DNA of 64,000 nucleotides from an uncultured Bacteroides sp. (GTDB taxonomy: Bacteria; Bacteroidota; Bacteroidia; Bacteroidales; Bacteroidaceae): contig USPQ01000004.1 in assembly GCA_900556625.1 (NCBI GenBank), forward strand, positions 6,090 to 70,089, in the 5' to 3' direction. Shown piece by piece: positions 1 to 8,994 of the stretch (position 1 is the first letter of the stretch; the number at the start of each line of letters is the position of its first letter). The notes below the pieces were generated by a model that worked only from the letters and a program-made list of their open reading frames with translations, did no database searches and was not told where the DNA came from. Both the position numbers and the translations under genes were made by a program.

Positions 1-2
1 GA

Positions 3-581
3 AAATTGGTCTTGACTTATACTATCAATAACTTGGGCGCAGTGAAGGTGAACCAGAAAATGGTAGCTGACAAGAGCAAGAAAGTTTCTGAAATGTTCCG
101 TTTCGGTATGCAGTTCCGTATGCCTCTTGCATTTAACGAAATTGAGTATTACGGACGTGGCCCGGTAGAAAATTATTCGGACCGTAATCACGCCGCTATG
201 CTCGGCAAATACCGCCAGACGGTAGAAGAACAATTCTATCCGTACATCCGTCCGCAGGAAACCGGCACAAAAACAGATATCCGCTGGTGGAGACTGTTAA
301 ATATCGGTGGTAACGGATTGCAATTCGTCTCAGACGCTCCGTTCTCTGCTTCCGCACTGAATTACACGATCGAATCTCTGGACGACGGCGCCGGCAAAGA
401 CCAGCGTCACTCACCGGAAGTAGAAAAAGCCAATTTCACTAATTTCTGTATTGATAAAGCACAAACAGGACTTGCATGTGTCAACAGTTGGGGAGCTATT
501 CCATTGGAGAAATACAGACTTCCTTACCAAGATTATGAGTTAAGTTTTATTATGACTCCCGTCTATCATAAACTAAAGTAA
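3..581 (+). CDS. GH2 beta-galactosidase, C-terminal part (5' end outside window)
   Basis: The reading frame is open to the left edge, so only the last ~190 residues are present. They match the C-terminal small-chain (Bgal_small_N) beta-sandwich of LacZ-type GH2 beta-galactosidases: the run EIEYYGRGPVENYSDR, the later WRLLNIGGNGLQF and the ending YELSFIMTPVYHK are typical of this domain. In full-length LacZ enzymes this domain helps close the galactose-binding site; the catalytic glutamates lie upstream and are not visible. A strong terminator follows at 644-684, so the gene is not in the operon with the efflux genes. Signal peptide and length cannot be judged. The family call is firm; exact substrate is inferred. 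Confidence 0.85.
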   Translation, partial: KLVLTYTINNLGAVKVNQKMVADKSKKVSEMFRFGMQFRMPLAFNEIEYYGRGPVENYSDRNHAAMLGKYRQTVEEQFYPYIRPQETGTKTDIRWWRLLNIGGNGLQFVSDAPFSASALNYTIESLDDGAGKDQRHSPEVEKANFTNFCIDKAQTGLACVNSWGAIPLEKYRLPYQDYELSFIMTPVYHKLK

Positions 582-643
582 AAAACATAGTTAAAAAACA
601 CGGTATCAGAGAACAAGAATACCGAATTTAAAGTACTTTTGCA

Positions 644-684
644 GCCGGAAACTGATTCTATCAAATCAGTTTCCGGCCTTTTTT
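644..684 (+). terminator. Rho-independent terminator after the GH2 gene
   Basis: A perfect 14-bp stem (GCCGGAAACTGATT at 644-657 with its complement at 664-677), a 6-nt loop, then a T run at 679-684. It separates the beta-galactosidase from the efflux operon. A perfect -7 promoter match, TACTTTTG, lies at 634-641 directly before the stem. Confidence 0.9.
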
Positions 685-763
685 CCTTAAACCATCCCTC
701 TATACAAGAGAATAACACACGTGCAACAAAACGCATCAATTTAAAAACAGATAAATAAGAAGT

Positions 764-1939
764 ATGAAAAGTAGAATTGTTTTATTTGCATTTTGCTTAG
801 CCCTTCTGTCCAGTTGCGGCAATAAGGGCAATGACACGGGAAAAGTCCCAGAATATGCAGTACAGGAATTACAAAAATCAACTGCAAATCTAACGACAGC
901 TTATCCGGCTACTATTAAAGGTAAACAAGACGTAGAAATTCGTCCGCAGGTTTCCGGTTTCATCACTAAATTATGTGTTGATGAAGGAGCTACCGTGCGC
1001 AAAGGACAAGTACTGTTCATTGTCGACCCTACTCAGTACGAAGCAGCCGTACGCACTGCCAAAGCAGCAGTTGCCACAGCCGAAGCGGCAGTGAGCACTC
1101 AACAAATGACGTATGACAACAAAAAAGAGCTGAACAAGAAACAAATCATCAGCGACTATGATCTGGCAATGGCAGAAAACTCTCTGGCACAAACCAAGGC
1201 ACAACTGGCCCAAGCTAAGGCACAACTGACCACTGCTCAGCAGAATTTATCATTTACACAAGTCAAGAGTCCGTCAGACGGTGTAATCAACAATATTCCT
1301 TATCGTGTAGGAGCGCTTGTCAGCCCTTCTATCGCTACGCCCATGACTACCGTATCCGAGATCGATGAAGTGTATGTATACTTCTCCATGACAGAAAAAG
1401 AATTACTGGCTATGACTAAATCCGGAAGTACCATCAAAGAAGAAATCAGCAAAATACCAACTATCAAGCTGCAGCTGATTGATGGCTCCACATACGCCAT
1501 GGAAGGTAAGGTAGACGCTATCACAGGCGTTATCGACCAGTCTACCGGTTCGGTAAGTATCCGTGCTATTTTCCCCAACAAGGAACATGTGTTGCGCAGT
1601 GGAGGTACTGCCAACGTTCTGATTCCTTACAACATGGAAAACGTTATCAGCATCCCGCAATCGGCAACAGTGGAAATCCAGGACAAGAAATTCGTTTATG
1701 TGTTACAACCGGACAACACGTTAAAATATACGGAAATCGGCATTTTCAACTTGGATAACGGAAAAGAATATCTGGTCACTTCCGGATTGAATGCAGGAGA
1801 TAAAATCGTAATCGAAGGTGTACAAAACCTGAAAGACGGTCAGAAGATTCAACCGATCACCCCCGCACAAAAAGAAGCGAACTACCAACAACATTTGAAA
1901 GACCAACATGACGGTAACCTAGCCACAGCTTTCAATTAA
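764..1939 (+). CDS. RND efflux periplasmic adaptor (membrane fusion protein, AcrA family)
   Basis: A 391-residue adaptor that bridges an inner-membrane RND pump and an outer-membrane channel. The N-terminus has a lipoprotein signal with lipobox LLSSC (Cys18), followed by a lipoyl-type half (residues ~55-95, RPQVSGFITKLCVDEGATV), an Ala/Gln-rich coiled-coil hairpin (~100-165), the second lipoyl half, a beta-barrel and a membrane-proximal domain. Size and domain order are normal for the AcrA/MexA family. The pump gene starts 15 bp downstream and the channel gene follows, so the three form a complete tripartite operon. Substrates cannot be predicted; drugs, bile salts or lipids are all possible. 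Confidence 0.95.
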   Translation: MKSRIVLFAFCLALLSSCGNKGNDTGKVPEYAVQELQKSTANLTTAYPATIKGKQDVEIRPQVSGFITKLCVDEGATVRKGQVLFIVDPTQYEAAVRTAKAAVATAEAAVSTQQMTYDNKKELNKKQIISDYDLAMAENSLAQTKAQLAQAKAQLTTAQQNLSFTQVKSPSDGVINNIPYRVGALVSPSIATPMTTVSEIDEVYVYFSMTEKELLAMTKSGSTIKEEISKIPTIKLQLIDGSTYAMEGKVDAITGVIDQSTGSVSIRAIFPNKEHVLRSGGTANVLIPYNMENVISIPQSATVEIQDKKFVYVLQPDNTLKYTEIGIFNLDNGKEYLVTSGLNAGDKIVIEGVQNLKDGQKIQPITPAQKEANYQQHLKDQHDGNLATAFN

Positions 1940-1954
1940 TAATCAGATAATCGT

Positions 1955-4900
1955 ATGAAATTAGATAGATTTATTAACCGTCCGGTACTATCAACCGTTA
2001 TTTCTATCCTGATAGTCATCTTGGGAGCTATCGGATTGGCAACACTGCCTATCACGCAGTATCCGGACATCGCACCTCCTACCGTATCGGTAAGAGCCAC
2101 ATATACGGGTGCGAGTGCATCGACCGTATTGAACTCCGTAATCGCTCCGTTGGAAGAACAGATCAATGGTGTAGAAAACATGATGTATATGACCTCCAAC
2201 GCCTCTAACACTGGTGCCGGAGATATTTCCATTTACTTCAAACAGGGAACAGACCCGGATATGGCTGCCGTCAATGTGCAGAATCGTGTTTCCATGGCAC
2301 AAGGACTACTGCCTGCCGAAGTAACCAAAGTCGGCGTGACAACACAGAAACGTCAGACTTCTATGCTGGTGGTATTTTCCCTTTATGACGAAAGCGATAC
2401 ATACACAGAAGCATTTATCGAGAACTACGCAAAAATCAACTTGATTCCGCAAGTTCAACGCGTACCGGGTGTAGGTGACGCCTCTGTAATGGGACAGGAC
2501 TACTCCATGCGTATCTGGTTGCGTCCGGACGTAATGGCGCAATACAAGTTGGTTCCGGGTGATGTGTCCGCAGCGCTGGCAGAACAGAACGTGGAAGCTG
2601 CTCCGGGACAATTCGGTGAACGCAGTAACCAGACTTTCCAATATACTATCCGTTACAAAGGTCGTCTGCAACAGCCAGAAGAGTTCGAGAATATCGTCAT
2701 CAAGTCTTTGCCCGACGGTGAAGTGCTTCGTTTGAACGACATCGCCGAAATCCAGTTAGACCGCTTGGGATACAACTTTACTAACCGTGTAAACGGCCAT
2801 AAAGCAGTAACCTGTATTGTTTATCAGATGGCAGGGACAAACGCGACACAAACCATCAGTGACATTCAAGCATTACTGGATGAAGCCTCCCAATCACTGC
2901 CGGCCGGTTTGAAGATAAACGTTTCCATGAATGCCAACGACTTCTTGTTCGCTTCAATTCATGAGGTATTGAAAACATTGATTGAGGCATTCATCCTGGT
3001 ATTTATTGTAGTATATATCTTCTTGCAGGATTTACGTTCTACATTGATTCCTACTATTGCCATTCCGGTAGCTCTTATCGGTACATTCTTCATACTGTCT
3101 TTAGTGGGATTCAGTTTGAACTTGCTAACGTTATGTGCGCTTGTGCTCGCCATTGCGATTGTGGTCGATGACGCCATTGTGGTTGTCGAGGGTGTACACG
3201 CCAAGTTGGACCAGGGCTACACTTCCGCCCGTCTGGCTTCTATCGACGCGATGAACGAGTTAGGTGGCGCTATCGTATCCATTACACTAGTCATGATGGC
3301 CGTGTTTGTTCCGGTAAGCTTCATGGGTGGAACGGCAGGAACATTTTACCGCCAGTTTGGTATGACAATGGCTATTGCCATTGGTCTGTCCGCCTTGAAT
3401 GCTTTGACATTAAGCCCCGCCTTGTGTGCTGTTCTTCTGAAACCGCATAAACAGGAAGGTTCCGAAGATATTCCTCCATTGAAGGAGCGTATGAAGACAG
3501 CCTATAAAACGGCTCATACAACAATGATCAACAGATACACCGAAGCTATCGGAAAGATGCTGCATCCGGGAATCACACTCACATTCACACTTGTTGCCAT
3601 ACTTGGTATGATCTTCGGCCTTTTCAACATCAATCCGATAATTACTGCCATCTTCATACTTCTTAGTATTTTGGCATTAATCGGAATGAGTACGAATAAA
3701 TTCAAGAACAGATTCAACGATACCTATGAATCTATTTTGAAACGGTACAAGAAACGCGTATTGTTCTTCATTCAAAAGAAGTGGTTGTCTATGGGACTGG
3801 TCGTTGCTTCCATTGCCTTACTTATGTTCTTCATGAACACCACTCCGACAGGTATGGTACCCAATGAAGACACCGGTACATTGATGGGAGCTGTAACCTT
3901 GCCTCCGGGTACATCACAAGACCACTCGGAAGAAATCTTGGCACGTGTAGACAGTCTGATTGCCTCTGATCCTGCCGTAGCTTCACGCACATTGATTTCC
4001 GGTTTCAGTTTCATCGGTGGACAAGGCCCATCCTACGGTTCTTTCATCATCAAGTTGAAAGACTGGGACGACCGTTCAATGATACAGAACTCTGACGTTG
4101 TCGTAGGTTCCTTATATATGCGTGCACAAAAAATCATCAAAGAAGCACAGGTATTGTTCTTCGCTCCACCGATGATTCCGGGTTACTCGGCATCTACGGA
4201 TATTGAAGTGAACATGCAGGACAAGACGGGTGGAGACCTGAACAAGTTCTTCGATGTGGTCAACGATTATACCGCTGCGCTGGAAGCCCGTCCTGAAATC
4301 AATTCGGCGAAGACAACATTCAACCCGAATTTCCCGCAATACATGATTGATATTGACGCGGCGGCTTGTAAGAAAGCAGGCATCAGCCCGAGTGACATCC
4401 TTACTACCATGCAAGGATATTATGGTGGTCTGTATGCATCCAACTTCAACCGTTTCGGTAAGATGTATCGTGTAATGATTCAGTCAGACCCGCTATCACG
4501 TAAGAACCTGGAATCCTTGAAAAATATCAAGGTTCGCAACAGTGCCGGCGAAATGGCTCCTATCTCACAATTCATCACTGTTGATAAAGTATATGGTCCG
4601 GATATCATCAGCCGTTTCAACCTTTACACTTCCATGAAAGTGATGGTGGCTCCTGCCAGCGGTTATACATCCGGTCAGGCATTGACTGCGTTGGCAGAAG
4701 TAGCCGGTCAAAATCTTCCGGCCGGTTATACTTACGAATTGGGTGGTATGGCACGTGAAGAGGCACAGAGCAGTGGAAGTGCTACCGGATTGATTTTCAT
4801 CCTCTGCTTCGTATTCGTTTACCTGTTGCTGAGTGCACAGTACGAAAGTTATATACTTCCGTTGGCCGTGTTGCTGTCCGTTCCGTTCGGTCTGTTAGGC

Positions 4901-5383
4901 AGCTTCCTGTTTGTCAACGGAGTGAGCGCTATCGGTAATATCTCGATGTTAAAGATGATTCTCGGTACGATGTCCAACAATATCTATATGCAGATTGCGT
5001 TAATCATGTTGATGGGTCTGTTGGCGAAAAATGCAATTCTGATTGTAGAGTTCGCCCTCGATCGTCGTAAGATGGGCATGAGTATCACGTGGGCAGCCGT
5101 ATTAGGTGCCGGTGCCCGTCTCCGTCCTATCTTAATGACATCATTGGCGATGGTAGTCGGATTACTTCCGTTAATGTTCGCCTTCGGAGTAGGTGCTCAC
5201 GGTAACCGTACACTAGGTACTGCCTCTATCGGTGGTATGTTAATCGGTATGATTTGCCAAATTTTCATCGTTCCTGCCTTGTTTGTTATCTTCCAGTATC
5301 TGCAAGAGAAAGTTAAACCGATGGAATGGGAAGATATTGACAATACAGATGCTGTAACAGAGATTGAACAATACGCTAAATAA
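1955..5383 (+). CDS. RND efflux pump, HAE1 (AcrB) family, with an extra membrane segment
   Basis: Inner-membrane proton-driven exporter of 1142 residues. The N-terminal FINRPVLSTVISILIVILG helix is typical of HAE1 pumps. The proton-relay aspartates are present in TM4 (D405/D406, in AIAIVVDDAIVVVEG) and the TM10 lysine is present (K1025, in GLLAKNAILIVEF). The protein is about 90 residues longer than E. coli AcrB. The excess falls around residues 505-600, where a hydrophobic stretch (HPGITLTFTLVAILGMIFG and INPIITAIFILLSILALIG) could add two membrane helices between the two halves. Translation is coupled to the next gene through a TAATG stop/start overlap. Assignment is firm; substrate unknown. 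Confidence 0.95.
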   Translation: MKLDRFINRPVLSTVISILIVILGAIGLATLPITQYPDIAPPTVSVRATYTGASASTVLNSVIAPLEEQINGVENMMYMTSNASNTGAGDISIYFKQGTDPDMAAVNVQNRVSMAQGLLPAEVTKVGVTTQKRQTSMLVVFSLYDESDTYTEAFIENYAKINLIPQVQRVPGVGDASVMGQDYSMRIWLRPDVMAQYKLVPGDVSAALAEQNVEAAPGQFGERSNQTFQYTIRYKGRLQQPEEFENIVIKSLPDGEVLRLNDIAEIQLDRLGYNFTNRVNGHKAVTCIVYQMAGTNATQTISDIQALLDEASQSLPAGLKINVSMNANDFLFASIHEVLKTLIEAFILVFIVVYIFLQDLRSTLIPTIAIPVALIGTFFILSLVGFSLNLLTLCALVLAIAIVVDDAIVVVEGVHAKLDQGYTSARLASIDAMNELGGAIVSITLVMMAVFVPVSFMGGTAGTFYRQFGMTMAIAIGLSALNALTLSPALCAVLLKPHKQEGSEDIPPLKERMKTAYKTAHTTMINRYTEAIGKMLHPGITLTFTLVAILGMIFGLFNINPIITAIFILLSILALIGMSTNKFKNRFNDTYESILKRYKKRVLFFIQKKWLSMGLVVASIALLMFFMNTTPTGMVPNEDTGTLMGAVTLPPGTSQDHSEEILARVDSLIASDPAVASRTLISGFSFIGGQGPSYGSFIIKLKDWDDRSMIQNSDVVVGSLYMRAQKIIKEAQVLFFAPPMIPGYSASTDIEVNMQDKTGGDLNKFFDVVNDYTAALEARPEINSAKTTFNPNFPQYMIDIDAAACKKAGISPSDILTTMQGYYGGLYASNFNRFGKMYRVMIQSDPLSRKNLESLKNIKVRNSAGEMAPISQFITVDKVYGPDIISRFNLYTSMKVMVAPASGYTSGQALTALAEVAGQNLPAGYTYELGGMAREEAQSSGSATGLIFILCFVFVYLLLSAQYESYILPLAVLLSVPFGLLGSFLFVNGVSAIGNISMLKMILGTMSNNIYMQIALIMLMGLLAKNAILIVEFALDRRKMGMSITWAAVLGAGARLRPILMTSLAMVVGLLPLMFAFGVGAHGNRTLGTASIGGMLIGMICQIFIVPALFVIFQYLQEKVKPMEWEDIDNTDAVTEIEQYAK

Positions 5384-6786
5384 TGAAATTCGATATGAAG
5401 AAACAGATTCTATATATGGTGTGTGCAACTGCTCTCCTGAGTAGCTGCCACATCTATAAGTCGTATGACAGACCCGAAGACATTACTACTTCCGGGCTGT
5501 ATCGTGACCCAATTGCGGAGAATGATACACTGGTTTCGGATACAACCAACTTCGGCAATCTGCCGTGGAGAGAAGTCTTCACCGACCCGCAGTTACAGTC
5601 TCTCATCGAAGCGGGACTGAAACAAAACACTGACCTCTTGACCGCTGCCCAAAATGTAAAAGCAGCAGAAGCATCTCTGCTGTCGGCACGCCTGGCTTAT
5701 GCTCCGTCCTTGGGACTGTCTCCGCAAGGAACAATCAGCAGCTTTGACAAGAATGCAGCTACCAAAACCTATTCATTGCCCGTCACTGCCAGCTGGCAAG
5801 TCGACTTGTTCGGGCAGTTGCTGAACTCCAAACGGAATGCTCAGGTCACTTTAAAGCAGACGAAAGCTTACCGTCAGGCTGTACAAACGCAAGTTATCTC
5901 CAACATTGCCAATATGTATTATACACTAATGATGTTGGACCGTCAGTTGGAAATAACCAAGTCTACAGCCGAAATCCTGAAAAAGAATGCCGAAACAATG
6001 GAAGCGATGAAAGACGCTGCCATGTACAATATCAATTCAACCGGTGTAGAACAAAGCAAGGCTGCTTATGCCCAAGTGCTTGCCAGCATTCCGGACATCG
6101 AGCAGAGTATCCGTGAAACGGAAAATGCTCTGTCTACATTTTTGGGTGAAGCTCCGCACGCTATCAAACGCGGTACACTGGAAGCACAAGTACTTCCGAC
6201 AGAACTTTCTGCCGGTGTACCTATCCAGTTATTATCCAACCGTCCGGACGTAAAAGCTGCAGAAATGGCTTTGGCTAGTTGCTACTATAATACAAACTCC
6301 GCACGTGCCGCTTTCTATCCGCAGATTACTCTTAGCGGTTCTGCCGGGTGGACAAACAGTGCCGGAAGTGCGATTATCAATCCGGGCAAGTTACTGGCTT
6401 CTGCAGTCGGTTCTCTGACACAACCTCTATTCTATCGGGGACAAAACATCGCTCGTCTGAAAGCTGCAAAAGCACAAGAAGAATCAGCGAAACTATCCTT
6501 CCAGCAGGCACTATTGAATGCCGGAAGTGAGGTCAGCAATGCGCTAAGTTTATACCAAAAAACCAGCGAAAAGGTAGAATCTCGCCGGTTACAAGTAGAA
6601 TCTGCTAAAAAAGCTTCGGAAGATACAAAAGAATTGTTTAACTTAGGGACTTCAACTTATCTGGAAGTACTGTCGGCACAGCAATCTTATCTGAGCGCGC
6701 AAATCTCACAGGTTTCCGATTGCTTCGATCAGATGCAGGCTGTAGTCAGCCTTTACCAGGCTCTAGGTGGTGGAAGAGAAGAATAA
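5383..6786 (+). CDS. Outer-membrane efflux channel (TolC/OprM family)
   Basis: A 467-residue outer-membrane factor that completes the tripartite pump. A lipoprotein signal with lipobox LLSSC marks it as an OprM/NodT-type lipidated channel. Two repeats of the long helical hairpin are visible: about residues 75-260 (LQSLIEAGLKQNTDLLTAAQNV onward) and ~285-460 (ending at SQVSDCFDQMQAVVSLYQALGGG), with the conserved NRPDVKAAE motif between. The annotated ATG overlaps the pump stop codon by one base (TAATG). A second in-frame ATG at 5395 gives a more typical signal peptide (MKKQILYMV) and could be the real start. Confidence 0.93.
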   Translation: MKFDMKKQILYMVCATALLSSCHIYKSYDRPEDITTSGLYRDPIAENDTLVSDTTNFGNLPWREVFTDPQLQSLIEAGLKQNTDLLTAAQNVKAAEASLLSARLAYAPSLGLSPQGTISSFDKNAATKTYSLPVTASWQVDLFGQLLNSKRNAQVTLKQTKAYRQAVQTQVISNIANMYYTLMMLDRQLEITKSTAEILKKNAETMEAMKDAAMYNINSTGVEQSKAAYAQVLASIPDIEQSIRETENALSTFLGEAPHAIKRGTLEAQVLPTELSAGVPIQLLSNRPDVKAAEMALASCYYNTNSARAAFYPQITLSGSAGWTNSAGSAIINPGKLLASAVGSLTQPLFYRGQNIARLKAAKAQEESAKLSFQQALLNAGSEVSNALSLYQKTSEKVESRRLQVESAKKASEDTKELFNLGTSTYLEVLSAQQSYLSAQISQVSDCFDQMQAVVSLYQALGGGREE

Positions 6787-6804
6787 CTTTAAACATATAC
6801 TATT

Positions 6805-7575
6805 ATGATTAGTCCGTTAGCTTACGTAGACCCCGAAGCAAAACTTGGCAAGAATGTAACTGTCCTGCCGTTTGCCTACATTGAAAAGAATGTGGAAATC
6901 GGAGATGACTGCGTCATCATGTCTTATGCCAGTATCCTGCAAGGTACTAAAATGGGAAAAGGAAACAAGATACATCAGAATGCTGTCCTGGGAGCGGAAC
7001 CGCAAGATTTCCACTACACGGGAGAAGAAAGTAGCCTGATTATCGGTGACAACAACGATATCCGCGAAAATGTGGTAATCAGCCGTGCTACCTTTGGCGG
7101 CAATGCTACCAAGATCGGTAACGGAAATTACCTAATGGATAAAGTACACCTCTGCCATGACGTACAAATCAACAATAACTGTGTGGTAGGTATCGGTACG
7201 ACTATTGCAGGAGAATGCACACTGGATGACTGCGTGATTCTAAGTGGAAATGTCACTCTGCACCAATACTGCCACATCGGTAGCTGGACACTTGTACAGA
7301 GTGGTTGCCGTATTTCTAAAGATGTACCTCCGTATGTAATTATGTCCGGAAATCCCGTTGCATACCATGGAGTGAACGCGGTGGTTCTTTCACAACATCA
7401 CAATACATCCGAAAGGATCCTCCGTCACATCGCCAATGCATACAGACTGATTTACCAAGGTAATTTCAGTATTCAGGATGCTGTACAGAAGATTGTCGAC
7501 CAGGTCCCGATGAGTGAAGAAATCGAGAATATCGTTAACTTCGTGAAGGCTTCGGAACGAGGAATCGTGAAATAA
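6805..7575 (+). CDS. lpxA: LpxA-type acyl-ACP--UDP-N-acetylglucosamine O-acyltransferase (probable paralogue)
   Basis: A 256-residue left-handed beta-helix acyltransferase. LpxA transfers a 3-hydroxyacyl chain from ACP to UDP-GlcNAc, the first step of lipid A synthesis, in the cytoplasm. Hexapeptide repeats run through ~residues 1-190 and a helical C-terminus ends in ERGIVK. The active-site segment KVHLCHDV keeps both histidines (H115 and H118, matching E. coli H122 and H125). It starts 18 bp after the efflux channel gene and is probably co-transcribed with it. Bacteroides normally carry lpxA next to the lpxC-fabZ fusion, so this looks like a second, divergent copy; that is inferred from context. 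Acyl length and sugar acceptor cannot be read from sequence. Confidence 0.8.
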   Translation: MISPLAYVDPEAKLGKNVTVLPFAYIEKNVEIGDDCVIMSYASILQGTKMGKGNKIHQNAVLGAEPQDFHYTGEESSLIIGDNNDIRENVVISRATFGGNATKIGNGNYLMDKVHLCHDVQINNNCVVGIGTTIAGECTLDDCVILSGNVTLHQYCHIGSWTLVQSGCRISKDVPPYVIMSGNPVAYHGVNAVVLSQHHNTSERILRHIANAYRLIYQGNFSIQDAVQKIVDQVPMSEEIENIVNFVKASERGIVK

Positions 7576-7597
7576 GCAAAGTTACTTTTCAATATTG

Positions 7598-7632
7598 AAA
7601 GGGTGACGCCTAATAAAAAAGCGTCACCCTTT
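7598..7632. terminator. Bidirectional terminator between convergent genes
   Basis: A perfect 12-bp stem, AAAGGGTGACGC at 7598-7609 and its complement at 7621-7632, with an 11-nt A-rich loop. It lies between the ends of the lpxA-like gene (plus) and the CBM9-like gene (minus). The T tract on either side is poor. Confidence 0.7.
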
Positions 7633-7686
7633 CTGTTTATAGTAGGGCGACGCTCTGTGAGTTATTATTTCGTTTCCGTTTCGTAA

Positions 7687-8328
7687 TTATTCAAACTCCA
7701 ACGTACCAAAGAAGTCGGGACGGTGGAAGTCCGGGTTCTCTATTTTTATCGGATTCCATGAAAGGAAGTGGGGGGTCTGCAATTCGTCACCACACTTGTA
7801 AAAGTTAGCTTTTATCTCCTTCTCATCGAGTGATTCGATCTGATGCTTAAAGAATACAGCATAGGGAATAATCAAGGCAACTTCCCAATCAGTTTCTTCC
7901 ACACGTTCTTCAAAAGGTGTATCACCCAAACTTGACCAGCGCTGCACAAGGTCAGTCACTTCCTTCGGAGCGTGTTCTCTACCGTTGCGGGCAGGACCGA
8001 CACCTATCAGGATTGTTCCGATGCAGTTGCACTCTATATTATAATACACCCCGTCACCTGCCGGAATAGAAAAGAATTCCACACAGGAATCAGTCCATAC
8101 AGAACCGTTGTCCGTTCCGTATCTGGCACGCACACTCGCTTCTTTAACTTTAAAATGTAACAAGATAGAGTTCTTCGTGTGAGCAATGCGAAAGTTTACT
8201 TTGGGTTTGTAGGGATATTCAGCCCAATTAACACATTGAACCGGTTGAAAATCTATCTTTTCTTCATCAAATAATCGGGGAAGCGAACAAGCCTCCACGT
8301 TAGCCGCACTAATTTTCTTTACTTTCAT
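7687..8328 (-). CDS. CBM9-like carbohydrate-binding protein
   Basis: A 213-residue protein resembling the family 9 carbohydrate-binding domain found as a stand-alone protein in many Bacteroides. Visible features are the N-terminal FRIAHTKNSILLHFKVKE strand region, WTDSCVEFFSIP and the C-terminal LSWNPIKIENPDFHRPDFFG. There is no signal peptide, so it is predicted cytoplasmic and its ligand is unknown. The start was set at ATG 8328 (MKVKKIS). An upstream TTG at 8352 is rejected because a -7 box (TATATTTG on the minus strand, 8357-8350) covers it. It is monocistronic and converges on the lpxA-like gene. Confidence 0.72.
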   Translation of the reverse strand: MKVKKISAANVEACSLPRLFDEEKIDFQPVQCVNWAEYPYKPKVNFRIAHTKNSILLHFKVKEASVRARYGTDNGSVWTDSCVEFFSIPAGDGVYYNIECNCIGTILIGVGPARNGREHAPKEVTDLVQRWSSLGDTPFEERVEETDWEVALIIPYAVFFKHQIESLDEKEIKANFYKCGDELQTPHFLSWNPIKIENPDFHRPDFFGTLEFE

Positions 8329-8349
8329 ATTTCTATTGTTTGGATGATA

Positions 8350-8357
8350 CAAATATA
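8350..8357 (-). promoter_or_regulatory. -7 promoter box for the CBM9-like gene
   Basis: TATATTTG on the minus strand matches the Bacteroides -7 consensus TAnnTTTG. It places the transcript start about 15 nt upstream of ATG 8328. No clear -33 TTTG was found. Confidence 0.55.
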
Positions 8358-8994
8358 GTTACTTTCTTCTAATAAGGTTCACTGAAATGAAATAAAAACA
8401 ACATATTTTGTATAAATGCTAATTATCAACTACTTAAACAATATTAAGAAAAAGATAATGTTTAACCCTCCCCTCTAACTGGAGACAAAGATAGAAAGTT
8501 CTATTAAGCGGTATTTAAGACAGGAATTTCCGGTATTCACTCCGAAGCCGGTTTTGTATGGCGATAATCATATTTTTCTATTCTCCACTGCTTTATACAG
8601 TTTTCCATAGGTGATAAAAGAACGTTTCTGTAATGCATCATATTCCTCTGCATGATTTTGTATTTTTATATAGATAAGAAGATGTAATATAAATATATCA
8701 GATTCAATCTGAACGGTGCTTCCCTGAACAGGTTACCGGCTTTTTAAACAAATACTTGTAACTTGACCAATATGGTTAGAGTACATGTATTCATTCCTTT
8801 AAATACCAACTGCATCATACCATCTTAATTTATACGCTATTTATAGTCGGATTACAAAGAATTTCCCTACATTTGTTACGTTAATCTATGAGATCTCTCA
8901 TTAATGTCCTGTCTACTAAAGAACTGCAATATTTCAAAGAACAATTTTTATATTAATAGGACAATAATGTGGTATTATAAGATATAGCTATATT
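8358..8994. other. Long AT-rich intergenic region upstream of HTCS 1
   Basis: About 640 bp without a convincing gene. It holds a -7 box (8868-8875) for HTCS 1 and, in the presumed leader, an imperfect inverted repeat (CATTAATGTCCT at 8899-8910 with AGGACAATAATG at 8958-8969, 11 of 12 pairs). No tRNA, repeat array or broken gene was recognised. Confidence 0.5.
8868..8875 (+). promoter_or_regulatory. -7 promoter box for HTCS 1
   Basis: TACATTTG matches TAnnTTTG. It would give a leader of roughly 110 nt before ATG 8995, long for this genome. The -33 element is not obvious. Confidence 0.45.

Noticed and set aside
8358..8994. Small protein gene or tRNA in the long intergenic region
   Set aside because: No frame with a plausible start, composition or family feature, and no cloverleaf was seen.
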